Shown here one piece after another: positions 33,398 through 46,541 of a DNA stretch of 64,000 nt (position 1 is the stretch's first letter; the number at the start of each line of letters is the position of its first letter). The stretch spans positions 42,675,043 through 42,739,042 of the forward strand of contig NC_037090.1 of assembly GCF_002994745.2 (NCBI RefSeq), given 5' to 3'. Under the pieces are notes generated by a model. That model had not been told where the DNA came from. It saw nothing but the letters and a program-made list of their open reading frames with translations, and searched no databases. The translations under genes were made by a program, and so were the position numbers. This DNA comes from Rosa chinensis (lineage: Eukaryota; Streptophyta; Magnoliopsida; Rosales; Rosaceae).

Positions 33398-35631
33398 TGA
33401 TACGCTCAAAGCAAGCATATAATTTAACCCTTTAAACATCATTAGTAGTATAAGCAAATAGGGATCGTTCTATTCCGGGGATTGAGGGTACACCTGCAAT
33501 GTAGGACAATATAAACAATTAAAATAAAACAAAGTATAATATTTACACAATATAAACACAATTTACGAATTAGGGGGTTTTAGGTTTTGGTTTTCGAAAA
33601 TTAAAAGAAAGAATAAAACTAAGTATAAACAAAACACAAATACAAGAATGATATGTAAGAAACAAAGATTAAAACCGATTTCATGATTAAATTCGAATAC
33701 AAACCTATATTGTTCTTCCAAGTCATGTGAAAGGAGTTGATCATGTGAAACATTCGAAAGCAAACGATTTCCCATATTTTACTTTTCATTGCTAATTAAT
33801 CTAAGTGAAAGCACATAGACTAATCCTATCAAGCATGTAATCAAACCCTAGAAAGCTAGTCAATCATACATGTTCAACGCAAGAAGTTCAAGGAAAGGCT
33901 ATCAACTCAAGTGCACAACTTAGTATGAATAAGTTCACCTAATTGCAATCCTCTTCAATTGAATTCGATTTTTGTCCAAAACCTTTACTACTTTGATTCA
34001 AGTTTACACAAAACGAAAAGTCGATTTCATGTTCTTAAACCTAGCACCAATTATATCAAAACCCTAAGTGTTTCGAACCACATAAGATTAAAATACAAAA
34101 GTTATCTATAAAGCAAACTCAATCGAACAATCACACATAAGCAACTTTGGAATCACAACATAGAAATCGAAAATCCTTAATCAATCATAAATTTTCAGAA
34201 TATAAACCTTGTTCAAACATAAACGTTAACTAGAACAACATCCAACGAAATCAAACAAGGAGAATCAAAAGTGATTACAAGAAAGAAGGTTGAATTACAC
34301 CGTGAATGGAGAGATGGATGAATAACTCGAATGATGAACTAAAGAAACTCGAAAGCAAGCTTCAAAGTACACGGCTTCAAGGTGGAATGGATGATGATGC
34401 TCACGGCCTAAGCTTGCTTCTTCCTTCCTTGCTTGAAAACGCCAAAAGTTGCACTAGAGAATGGAGAGAGCTTCCGCGCGTAGAGAGAATTTTCTGAATT
34501 GTAAAGTGTGTTTGGAGACGTCTAGGGTGAGTGTATATATAGGGAACGGCATGTCTTGGCTTCCAAGCCGTGAGTTTTCTGATTTATTTACCAAGGAATT
34601 AAATTAATAATTCCACATGCCTTCCACCAATGAGAAATTGCCAAGTAAGCCCTAGTGTGTCATCCAACCAATCATAAAACTCCAAGGAGATACCCTAATA
34701 TATTCTTGCCGAAATTCCTTGAATATTTTCTGATTTTCTTCTTGATATTTCGGCCAAAACATGCTTAGGGTTTCTAGGAATGAACCTAGACGCAATTTGG
34801 TCTCTTTCTTGATTTCTTTCCTTAAACTCCACCCTAGAAAATCTCTTGCGTAATCTTTGATTCTTCCCTTGATTTTTCACGCCACTTTTGCCTCCTCCTT
34901 TTGATTTTCACGGCAATGCAACCCTAGGGTTTCCTCCATGCGTCACAAACCCTAATTCCATGGGCTTTTGATGGGCCTTGATCCATTTTGCCGAAAATCC
35001 ATAGAGTTCTTGGGCCTCGTTGCTTCAACTTCAAGTCTTCTCATCTTCCAACGCAAAACTCATTATTTTTCCATTTCTTTTTCATGGTTGCGTTGGAAAC
35101 TTGCTCGGGAAGCCTTCCTCCATTTCGCAGGGTTTCCTAGTTGGATTAGGAAAGCTTGTTTCTTCATTTCTGCTCAAATGTGTGGCCCAATTCTTCTCAT
35201 ATTCGTTCGTCTTGACGTTCGCAAGCTCCTCTTTCCATTCGTGCATTCATTTCCACTTTTTAGCTCGGAGGTCCTGAAAATAGAAACTAATATGAAAAAT
35301 GGAAACTTACCTAATTTGAAAAATAGAAACTTTCTAGAATTGAGAAATGGAAAGTTTCTAAAAATGAAAAATAGAAACTTACTAAAAATGAGAAATGAGA
35401 AATGAGAAATGAGAAATGAGAAATGAAAAATGAGAAATGAGAAATGAAAAATGAAAAATGAGAAATGAAGAATGAAAAATGAGAAATGAAGACAAAAATG
35501 GAAACTTTCTACAATAAGGAACTTTCCCAATCAAAGAATGGAAACTTTCCCAAACAGGGATTTTTCAAGGAAATGGCGCAGAAAAATGTAGGGAAATGCA
35601 GTTAAAACGTCGCATTAAAATGCTCCTATCA
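33398..35631 (-). repeat. D LTR2, shared between internal 1 and 2
   Basis: 2,234 bp. It serves as 5' LTR for internal 1 and 3' LTR for internal 2. It differs from LTR1 and LTR3 by at least two single-base losses: one T in the CACCTGTCAATG box (near 33496) and one G in a G run (near 33574). The TATA-like run is at 34534-34541. Confidence 0.93.
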
Positions 35632-37824
35632 AATTCCCCCACACTTAGCTTTTGCTAGTCCCTTAGCAAAATCACAACACAGACACGACTACGACTCAAC
35701 AAAAATTAAAGACTCGACACATTACAGACTCTATTGCCCTTTAACTATTTGTCTCAGCAATCTCTTACTTTCACAACACCAAGATTAGCACTTCACCAAG
35801 AATCAATGTTTAGGCATTCGAGAGTTAATTAAAACACATTATTTACATATACACAAGTAGGACTTGGTTGGAACAATGGTGATGGTTTCTGTTAAGCATG
35901 CTTCAAACAAGTATGATTCAAATCCTCACAAAGTATATCCACTCTTTCTTCTCTCAGATCATGGCAATGCTTAAAAGCTTATACACTCAAGTATATGTGA
36001 AAGATAGCAAGTGTATCACATAATGCAAGAAACGAAAGCACATGTATAATTTTCTTTTAAAGATCTCATGAAGGATATCAACTACTTGCACAGATGGACC
36101 CAAGCCATAGGTTCAACTCTTGTAACTCATCTCCACATCAAGGACTGTCCCATCTTAAGGATCAAGAAGGTCTTATCAAAGGTTGTAATGGGGCCATGGC
36201 TCAAGGTTTTAAAGAAACGAAGGGTAAGGAATTTAACAAAGTGTCCTAAAAACCTAGTAGAGCTCATGTAAATGTAGAGAGACTTCTAGAAATCCACCAA
36301 GTATGCAAAAACGTCACTATCCCATGGGGGTGTTATAAAGGGGCCTAATGTCTTCATGTTGGGCCCAAACTTCACTCTAAACTTCCTTTGGTTACTAATG
36401 AGTTGGACAAAGGCCAAATTTTTCTGTAATGGGCCTTCAAATCAAAGTAAACTCCAAACTCGCCAAGTATGGGGGACTAAAATCCATAGATATTTCATTT
36501 TTTTCTTTCTTTTTGTTTTCTAGCCGTACACTTTTTCTTTTTCACTTTCTTTTTCTCGGCTTTTTCATACATTTTTCTCTTATGGACAAGTCTACCCCCA
36601 CACTTGAGCTTTCACCTCTTCTTATTCTTCATTATGGACGCCAAAAATCTTCAAGTAAAGTCTCAATTTAGCTCCACTAAGTTCTTAGAACAAAGGGTAG
36701 GGTTATAGCTATACTAAGGTTTAGGTTAAAGATTTTTAAGGGTGATGAAAGAAAAGGCTTAACGTAGGCTCAAAGGGGTTTATCTAAGGGAGTCCCACGA
36801 CGGGCACAATTAGGGACACAGGTTTATATGGCTATGGTGGTAATTCCTAGGGTGCCTCTATCCTCTCCAGAATCAGGGCCATGTATTGATATAACGTCTC
36901 AACAAGCACAAGAGTGAATTCTAGCATTCTCTAGTCCATCAAACTTAATCTATGGCAAGTAGTCAATCAAATGAAAGAATAATGAGATCATCAAAACGTC
37001 GCCAAGAAAATAAGAATATATTTTTCATTTCACTCCAAGAAAAAAAGACATGGGCTCAATTATCTCACATGGGTTTTTATGAATCAAAACTCATCTTAAC
37101 ATGCTCATATTCTGTACCAAAGTCACGAAATCCATATCCACTACAAGGCATATATTTTTCATATATCTCAATTAACCAAAGAATACCATGTTTAAAGTCA
37201 TCTCAATTGTGTGATTTTCTTTTAGTCGTAATTTCAGAGATATAGAATCATCCTAGACAGTTGAAAGGGCATCCTAAGACTCAAAACAAAATAACACAAG
37301 ATAAAGACTCAATAGACGTTAACTAAGGACTAGGGTTATTTCCTTTCTCCTTTCGGTAACTCCTTTGGGATGTGACCAGGTAAGGAAGGGAACGATTTTG
37401 GCGGAGCTCAGCTCACTTGTTTAGCGAGGGACGAGACCCTTTGCTAGCACTTCTCGTATCCAAACCAAACCTAGACATCACACCTTAATAGATGCGCCTA
37501 CGATGAAGAAATTGTTTCACCCAAAACATGACTCAATGACTCAATAAAAGCAACGAAATTTTGTTGATTTTTGACATTTTTCGATTTTTTTGTATTTTTC
37601 AATATATATGACTCAAGACAAAAGTGTAAATCCCTTCCCCCACACTTAAATATTGCATTGTCCTCAATGTAATCAATCATAAGCATGCAATGAACAAATA
37701 AGCATAAAGGATAGAGATTTACGAAAATGTCTACTAAGTTCAAAAAGAAAATATGAAAATAAAGAGAAATAGGGAAGGAGAAATCAAATCTGCGTGTGTA
37801 GACTCCTTCACAGCTACTTCTGAA
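35632..37824 (-). other. D internal 2: polypurine tract and 3' non-coding region
   Basis: Near-identical to 24186-26378, offset by 11,446 bp. It contains the PPT and its hairpin (35632-35671) and the extra leader module (37315-37546). No gene is visible. Confidence 0.85.
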
Positions 37825-37876
37825 TTGGGTTGCCTCCCAAGCAGCGCTTAATGTTTATAGTCTTTCAGCCTAGACT
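37825..37876 (-). ncRNA. D post-stop hairpin pair, internal 2
   Basis: Exact counterpart of 26379-26430, with stems at 37876-37859 and 37840-37825 in sense order. Confidence 0.6.
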
Positions 37877-37887
37877 TGTACCTCCAT

Positions 37888-40800
37888 TTAATCCTCATGT
37901 GGTGGAGCGTTTTGGAGGGGTACATCCTCCACTTCATCCTCCACAAACGTCTCATAGTATGGCTTGAGGCGATGGCCATTCACTTTGAACTCGTTACCTG
38001 TTTGTTCACTCTTTATCTGCACAGCTCCATGAGGAAACACATGAGTAATAACAAAAGGTCCAATCCAACGAGAACGAAGTTTACCTGGAAAGAGTTTAAG
38101 ACGAGAATGGAATAAAAGAACTTTCTGTCCCACAACAAAAATCTTCCTACGAATCATCTTATCATGGAAGGCCTTAGTCTTTTCCTTGTAGATCTTGGCA
38201 CTTTCGAAAGCATCATTCCTAATCTCCTCTAACTCTTGCAATTGTAGCTTCCTATGAAGCCCAGCCTCATCTAGATCCATGTTAAACTGCTTCACAGCCC
38301 ACCAAGCTTTGTGCTCTAACTCCACAGGTAAATGGCACGGTTTGCCATAGACAATTCGATATGGGGACATACCTATGGGAGTTTTGTATGCAGTTCTGTA
38401 GGCCCACAAAGCATCCTCCAAACGCAAGGACCAATCCTTTCTGTTAGGGTTCACAGTCTTCTCCAATATTCCCTTGATTTGACGATTTGAGACTTCAGCT
38501 TGTCCACTTGTTTGGGGGTGATAAGGTGTAGAAACCTTATGTGTTACATCATACTTCTTCAAGAGAGCCTCAATCGTTCGATTGCAAAAGTGGGAACCAC
38601 CATCACTAATAAGAACTCTAGGCATGCCAAACCTGCTAAAGATGTTAGACTTGATGAAATCTGGATTCCAAAGAGTTGTTCATCTGGAAACGTCTCCACT
38701 AAAGGGAGAGGATCTTCTGCGTGCACCAACCGACTCAAGTGGTCAGCTACCACGTTCTCACTACCCTTCTTGTCCTTGATTTCAACGTCAAACTCTTGCA
38801 AGAGTAGGATCCATCTAATGAGCCTTGGTTTCGCCTCCTTCTTGGTCATCAAGTACTTCAAAGCTGCATGGTCAGTATAAATAATCACCTTGGTACCAAG
38901 TAAGTAGGAACGAAACTTCTCAAGGGCAAAAACAACTGCAAGGAGCTCTTTCTCTGTAGTTGAGTAGTTTAGTTGTGCATCATTCAGAGTCCTTGAGGCG
39001 TAGTAGATGGCATACGGTCGTTTGTCCTTCCTTTGCCCCAAAACAGCTCCAACTGCATAGTCAGAGGCGTCACACATCAACTCAAAGGGCAAGGACCAAT
39101 CTGGAGGTAGCATGATAGGGGCAGACGTCAATAGCTCCTTGAGCTTGTCAAAAGCCTCTTGACACTCTTTGTCAAACACAAACGCCACATCCTTTTGGAG
39201 TAGTTGGCATAAAGGTCTCGAAATCTTGGAGAAATCCTTGATAAATCTCCTGTAAAACCCTGCATGGCCAAGAAAAGAACGAATCTCTCTCACAGAAGTG
39301 GGAGAGGGTAAGTAACGCACAAGGTCTACCTTAGCTTTATCAACCTCAATTCCCCTAGAAGAGACAATATGTCCTAGAACTATACCTTGTCTAACCATAA
39401 AATGACACTTTTCCCAATTTAGCACAAGGTTAGTTTCCACACAACGCTTTAAAATAATTTCCAGATTATTAAGACAATCATCAAAGCTTTTTCCAAAAAC
39501 AGAAAAGTCATCCATGAATACCTCTATGATTTTCTCAATATAATCCGAAAATATACTTACCATACACCTTTGAAAGGTACCTGGGGCGTTGCATAGTCCA
39601 AAAGGCATACGACGATAAGCAAATGTTCCAAAGGGACAAGTGAATGTCGTCTTCTCTTGGTCTTCATTGGCTATGGCAATCTGATTGTACCCTGAGTAGC
39701 CATCCAAGAAGCAGTAGTAATCATGTCCAGCCAAACGCTCAAGCATCTGATCAATGAATGGAAGAGGAAAGTGATCTTTCCTTGTTGTTGCGTTGAGCTT
39801 CCTGTAGTCAATGCAAACTCTGTGGCCAGTAACTGTCCTTTGGGGTACCAATTCGTTTTCTGCATTCTTCACAACAGTCACTCCTGACTTCTTAGGTACA
39901 ACTTGAACTGGGGACACCCATTTGGAGTCTGAAATGGGGTATATGACGCCACAATCTAGGAGTTTGATGACCTCCTTCTTCACAACTTCCATCATAGGAG
40001 GGTTGAGACGACGTTGAGCCTCTCTAGTGGGTTTTGTCCCCTCCTCAAGAAGTATCCTATGGACGCAAGTAGTAGGGCTTATTCCCTTGATATCCGCCAA
40101 TGTCCATCCTATGGCGGTCTTGTGTTGCTTTAACATCTCCACCAATCTCTCCTCTTGAGACGAAGTAAGAGAGGAGGATACAATCACTGGTAAAGTCTCC
40201 TTGTCTCCTAAGTAGACATACTTCAAGTGGTCTGGTAAAGGTTTAAGTTCAAGTTCTGGTGCCTGGATCACTGAAGGTAAAGTCTTAGTAGCAGATAACT
40301 GAATGGACAAGGGTGGAGGAGACTTACCTACAAAGGATGATGCCTCAAGGAAGGACACATTAGCAATGATTTCGTCCTCACATGTTTCCTTGAGCACATC
40401 TTCATGGAGTGTGACGCCATCTTTGGTGTATCCCACTCCTTGCTCCAGTGTGGTGACCAAAGTATCCTCATTCATGATATCAAACATTTCCTGTGCAAGG
40501 TTGTCCAGAATATCAATAGAAAAACAATCATGAACATCAAGAGGATACCTCATAGCTTCAAATATGTTGAAGCCAATAACGTCACCATCAAATTCCATGG
40601 TGAGAGAGCCATCATACACATCTATCTTGGTCCTGGCCGTCCTTAGGAAAGGGCGACCCAATAGCAATGGCGTTGAACTCACTGGGGAGTCTTCCATCTC
40701 CAACACATAGAAGTCAGCTGGAAAGAAAAGATGATTAACCTGCACAAGGACATCTTCCAACAAACCTCTAGGGTATGCATTAGACCTGTCAGCTAACTGA

Positions 40801-42974
40801 ATGATAACATTATTAGATTTAAGCTCACCTAGACCTAGGGTTTCATAAACAGAATAGGGCATGACGTTCACAGAAGCCCCTAAGTCTAACATAGCGTTCT
40901 CAAACCTAGAAGTACCAATAGTGCATGGAATAGTAAAACTTCCAGGGTCTTTGCATTTATGGGGTAGTTTCCTCTGAATCAAGGCAGATACATTTTCACT
41001 TACCTTTACTACCTCTTTCTCACCTTTTCTCCTCCTTGAGGTACAAAGCTCTTTCAAAAACTTAGCATACCTAGGCACTTGCTTGATAGCCTCAAGGAGG
41101 GGTAAATTTACTTGCACCTTCTTGAAAGTTTCCAAGATAGCTTGGTCACTTTCATCCTTCTTCGATATAGCAAATCTGCGTGGAAAGGGCATACAAGACG
41201 AAGAAGGGTTAGCAATAACCGAAGTATTCAAGTTAGAATCATTACCTTTTGGTTTCGGTTTTGCTCTAGAAGGTGAAGACGTCCTAGTCTCTTCCTTGGA
41301 CGTTGCAGGGTCTTTTTCAAGGCTCATCTTGGTAGCTTCTTGTTCCTCCTCAACTTCAATGTTCACTTGAGCCTCCTTGGCTTTTTTAGGTTGATCCACA
41401 AATACCCTTCCACTCCTAGTAGTCACCAAAGATGCATTCTCCACATTACCCTTTGGATTTCGTATGGTGTTACTAGGGAGCTTCCCAGTCTCATGAATCT
41501 TGCTCATAAAATCCACAACTTGGCCCATTTGGTTCTTGAGATCCGCAATGTCTTTGGTGTGGGTCTGTTGTCCTTGAACCAAAGCTTGAGTAGAACTAGT
41601 GAGAGCTTCAAACATCTTATCATAGTTAACGCTCTGATTTGAACTCCCTGAAGCATGTTGATTTTGCATGTAGGGCCTTTGGAATGGTGGTCCTTGAGGT
41701 CCTTGAAAAGATTGTCCTTGAAATGGTGGCCCTTGAGGACGTTGGAAATTTCCTCCAAGGGGATTCTGAGTGTTTTCATTGTTTGTCCACTTGAAGTTGG
41801 GGTGGTCCCTCCATCCAGGATTGTAAGTATTTGAGTAAGGATCATATCTTGGACGTTGAGGGCCCCCATGATTTCCTTGGTAACCTCCAATGGCGTTCAA
41901 TGATTCCCATCCTCCACTCTCTGATAACTGAGGGCATTGATCAGTTACATGCCCTTGCATCGAACATACTCCACAAGCTTGCAATATTCCCTTGGCGCTC
42001 ACAACTTGATCCATGAGAAGGGTGAGTTTATTCAATCTATCCTCAATAACCGAAGTGCCTATCTCACCCACCTTTCTAGTTGTGAGGCCCACACCCTCGT
42101 ATTGTTGGGCGTTCTTTGCTCTGTTCTCTATCATAGCTCGCCCTTCAGTAGGTGACTTGTCTACAAAGGCTCCCCCAGCTGCAGCATCTAGCATATCACG
42201 TTCTAAGGGTAGGAGACCTTCATAGAAACAAGTTAGCAAGGTTTCTTCCTTCATCTGATGTTGAGGACATTGTGCAATCAAGGATGAAAACCTCTCATAA
42301 TAAGCGGAATAAGATTCATCTTGAGCCTGCTTAATTCCACTTATCTTCTTCCGGAGTGTGATGATCTTTGAAGCTGGAAAGTACTTCTCTAAGAATGCCT
42401 TCATCATAGTGTTCCATGAAGTAATTCGTCCAGAAGGCAGTTCATAGAGCCAATCTTTTGCACGGTCAGCTAGAGAGAAGGGAAATGCCTTCATCTTAAG
42501 GATATTCTCATCCGCTCCTTGTGGTAACATGTTGATACACACGGATTGAAACTCCCTAAGATGCTTGTTGGCATCCTCCATATTAAGGCCATGGAACGTT
42601 GGAAGCCTATGAAGCAATCCACTTCTTAACTCAAAGTCAGCCGTCTTCCCTGGAGCAGGTGCAGGGTACACAATACTTGTAGGAAGTCCTTCTTGAACCA
42701 CAGATGAAGAGAGTTCTCTAATGGAAGCCATTCTAACGTTTTCTTCAGGAGGTGGTGAACCAGGTGGTGAATTCTGAGGTGTAAGTGAGTTGGACGAAAC
42801 ACTAGGGGATACTGACCCTTCTGAAAGAAACAGCCTCCTCCCTTGATCGTTAACTGTGTATTCCTTGTATGTTGGAGAAGAGGGCTGTTTGTACTCAAGG
42901 AGTGAAGAATTCTTCAAACGAGCGATCCTTGCTTCAATTTCTTTAACTGTAGAAGGTCTAGAAGGCTCGGTCAT
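37888..42974 (-). pseudogene. gag-pol: Gag-Pol broken by a 538-bp deletion (D internal 2)
   Basis: Same as the intact copy up to residue 1438. The frame then shifts at the deletion junction (about 38661-38663) and ends after 33 foreign residues, giving 1,471 residues (42974-38559). The C-terminal integrase part remains as a separate frame (38625-37888, 245 residues from M1630 of the intact copy). The lost part covers residues about 1439-1617: the integrase zinc finger and first catalytic aspartate. Gag, protease, reverse transcriptase and RNase H remain intact, so this copy could still make those proteins but not integrase. The break lies between CTG triplets, which suggests end joining or replication slippage. 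Confidence 0.93.
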
Positions 42975-44282
42975 TCATAGAATTCCTGAACATTATTAAA
43001 ATTTAGAGAAGTTAGTAAAGTGTATAGTGAAGTAAATACAAGTTAATGATTTATACATAAATGTTACTATTCACGAGTCACTATTCACGATTTACTATTC
43101 ACGAATTTACAAGTATAAAGAGAAGTATAAATTACAAAAATTCCACAAAGTATAATGTTACAAATATACAAATTTTAGTTAGGGTATGGCATAGTTAAGA
43201 AAAGTTTGAATCCCATTATAAGCCCTTAACCAAGGTTTAGACGTGCGGCCCAAGGGTTCGATCCTTAATACTAGTCGCCCTTCTCAATCTTTTGGTAACT
43301 CTTTTCACATAGAGCCAGGTAGTAGAGGAACGATTTTGGCGGAGCTCAGCTCACTTGTTTAGCAGGGGACGAGACCCTTTGCTAGCACTTCTCATATCCA
43401 ATCAACCTAGACACCCTATGCTACTAAGGTGCGCCACATGAAAGAGAAGGGTGCAAGACTAATGTTAAAGACAAAGTCCTTCACCTATTCCATTATGGTC
43501 AAAAACTTATAATAAAATTCATACTCTCAAAAACCTGATTTTTACTATTCACGAAAATTTTATACAATTAAATTTATTTTCTTTTCTTTTATTCACAAGT
43601 ATTTCAACACTTAGGTACGGGGAACAGGGAGTCTCGATGTGCAATGGGACTGAAACAGCTACCCTTTTCAAGACTATGTTTAATCCAATATACCTTAGTG
43701 TAACACAACATTTTCTTTTGTTATAAACATCATTGATTTCGAATTAAATTCCAAGTGGTAAATCAAGTGGACGTGCGGCCCAAGTATAGTTGTCTAGACA
43801 CAAAGTTCCTTCTACATCCTTTGGGCAACCTTACTGAAATGGCCAGGTAGGGGAGGGCGAACACAAGAGGCAGAATCCATTTTGGCATGAGCTACTCCCA
43901 CAATGTGGTTTAGGCCCATTTGTAAGCACTTCTGGATCCAAACCCGTTATGAACGTTGTCCCCTTCCTAGACACCATCCCACATAGGCTATACTTACTTA
44001 GATGAAAAAGGTCCTAGGTGTGAAGACAGTTCAATGAATATTAATAAAGACCGCCCTCAACCTTAAGGGACCTGAACTAGGTACCAATAAGGGGTTTAGG
44101 TCAATATTAATAAACACGACTTCACCTATTCCTCTTTAATTTACAACTCACAATAAAACTCGTATTCAATAACATAAATAACAACCTAAGTATTTACTTT
44201 ACTAAATTTCGATCACAATATGAACATATATATAATATTTACGAAAACAACAATATTCACAATGCAACAAGTGATTTTTCAA
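42975..44282 (-). other. D untranslated leader, internal 2
   Basis: Copy of 32067-33374 at an offset of 10,908 bp, with the same two modules (type 3 about 43238-43498, type 1 about 43738-44118). One difference is visible: G at 32486 is A at 43394. Stem arms lie at 44110-44099 and 44052-44041. Confidence 0.8.
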
Positions 44283-44300
44283 TCCCCGGCAACGGCGCCA
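44283..44300 (-). other. D primer-binding site (internal 2)
   Basis: The tRNA-Asp PBS again, five bases inside LTR3, which makes LTR3 the 5' LTR of internal 2. Confidence 0.95.
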
Positions 44301-44305
44301 AAAAT

Positions 44306-46541
44306 TGATACGCTCAAAGCAAGCATATAATTTAACCCTTTAAACATCATTAGTAGTATAAGCAAATAGGGATCGTTCTATTCCGGGGATTGAGGGTACA
44401 CCTGTCAATGTAGGACAATATAAACAATTAAAATAAAACAAAGTATAATATTTACACAATATAAACACAATTTACGAATTAGGGGGGTTTTAGGTTTTGG
44501 TTTTCGAAAATTAAAAGAAAGAATAAAACTAAGTATAAACAAAACACAAATACAAGAATGATATGTAAGAAACAAAGATTAAAACCGATTTCATGATTAA
44601 ATTCGAATACAAACCTATATTGTTCTTCCAAGTCATGTGAAAGGAGTTGATCATGTGAAACATTCGAAAGCAAACGATTTCCCATATTTTACTTTTCATT
44701 GCTAATTAATCTAAGTGAAAGCACATAGACTAATCCTATCAAGCATGTAATCAAACCCTAGAAAGCTAGTCAATCATACATGTTCAACGCAAGAAGTTCA
44801 AGGAAAGGCTATCAACTCAAGTGCACAACTTAGTATGAATAAGTTCACCTAATTGCAATCCTCTTCAATTGAATTCGATTTTTGTCCAAAACCTTTACTA
44901 CTTTGATTCAAGTTTACACAAAACGAAAAGTCGATTTCATGTTCTTAAACCTAGCACCAATTATATCAAAACCCTAAGTGTTTCGAACCACATAAGATTA
45001 AAATACAAAAGTTATCTATAAAGCAAACTCAATCGAACAATCACACATAAGCAACTTTGGAATCACAACATAGAAATCGAAAATCCTTAATCAATCATAA
45101 ATTTTCAGAATATAAACCTTGTTCAAACATAAACGTTAACTAGAACAACATCCAACGAAATCAAACAAGGAGAATCAAAAGTGATTACAAGAAAGAAGGT
45201 TGAATTACACCGTGAATGGAGAGATGGATGAATAACTCGAATGATGAACTAAAGAAACTCGAAAGCAAGCTTCAAAGTACACGGCTTCAAGGTGGAATGG
45301 ATGATGATGCTCACGGCCTAAGCTTGCTTCTTCCTTCCTTGCTTGAAAACGCCAAAAGTTGCACTAGAGAATGGAGAGAGCTTCCGCGCGTAGAGAGAAT
45401 TTTCTGAATTGTAAAGTGTGTTTGGAGACGTCTAGGGTGAGTGTATATATAGGGAACGGCATGTCTTGGCTTCCAAGCCGTGAGTTTTCTGATTTATTTA
45501 CCAAGGAATTAAATTAATAATTCCACATGCCTTCCACCAATGAGAAATTGCCAAGTAAGCCCTAGTGTGTCATCCAACCAATCATAAAACTCCAAGGAGA
45601 TACCCTAATATATTCTTGCCGAAATTCCTTGAATATTTTCTGATTTTCTTCTTGATATTTCGGCCAAAACATGCTTAGGGTTTCTAGGAATGAACCTAGA
45701 CGCAATTTGGTCTCTTTCTTGATTTCTTTCCTTAAACTCCACCCTAGAAAATCTCTTGCGTAATCTTTGATTCTTCCCTTGATTTTTCACGCCACTTTTG
45801 CCTCCTCCTTTTGATTTTCACGGCAATGCAACCCTAGGGTTTCCTCCATGCGTCACAAACCCTAATTCCATGGGCTTTTGATGGGCCTTGATCCATTTTG
45901 CCGAAAATCCATAGAGTTCTTGGGCCTCGTTGCTTCAACTTCAAGTCTTCTCATCTTCCAACGCAAAACTCATTATTTTTCCATTTCTTTTTCATGGTTG
46001 CGTTGGAAACTTGCTCGGGAAGCCTTCCTCCATTTCGCAGGGTTTCCTAGTTGGATTAGGAAAGCTTGTTTCTTCATTTCTGCTCAAATGTGTGGCCCAA
46101 TTCTTCTCATATTCGTTCGTCTTGACGTTCGCAAGCTCCTCTTTCCATTCGTGCATTCATTTCCACTTTTTAGCTCGGAGGTCCTGAAAATAGAAACTAA
46201 TATGAAAAATGGAAACTTACCTAATTTGAAAAATAGAAACTTTCTAGAATTGAGAAATGGAAAGTTTCTAAAAATGAAAAATAGAAACTTACTAAAAATG
46301 AGAAATGAGAAATGAGAAATGAGAAATGAGAAATGAAAAATGAGAAATGAGAAATGAAAAATGAAAAATGAGAAATGAAGAATGAAAAATGAGAAATGAA
46401 GACAAAAATGGAAACTTTCTACAATAAGGAACTTTCCCAATCAAAGAATGGAAACTTTCCCAAACAGGGATTTTTCAAGGAAATGGCGCAGAAAAATGTA
46501 GGGAAATGCAGTTAAAACGTCGCATTAAAATGCTCCTATCA
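44306..46541 (-). repeat. D LTR3
   Basis: 2,236 bp like LTR1, with both bases that LTR2 lacks. The TATA-like run is at 45444-45451. It is 5' LTR to internal 2 and also abuts a PPT on its other side (46542-46559), so it was a 3' LTR of a further unit. Confidence 0.93.
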
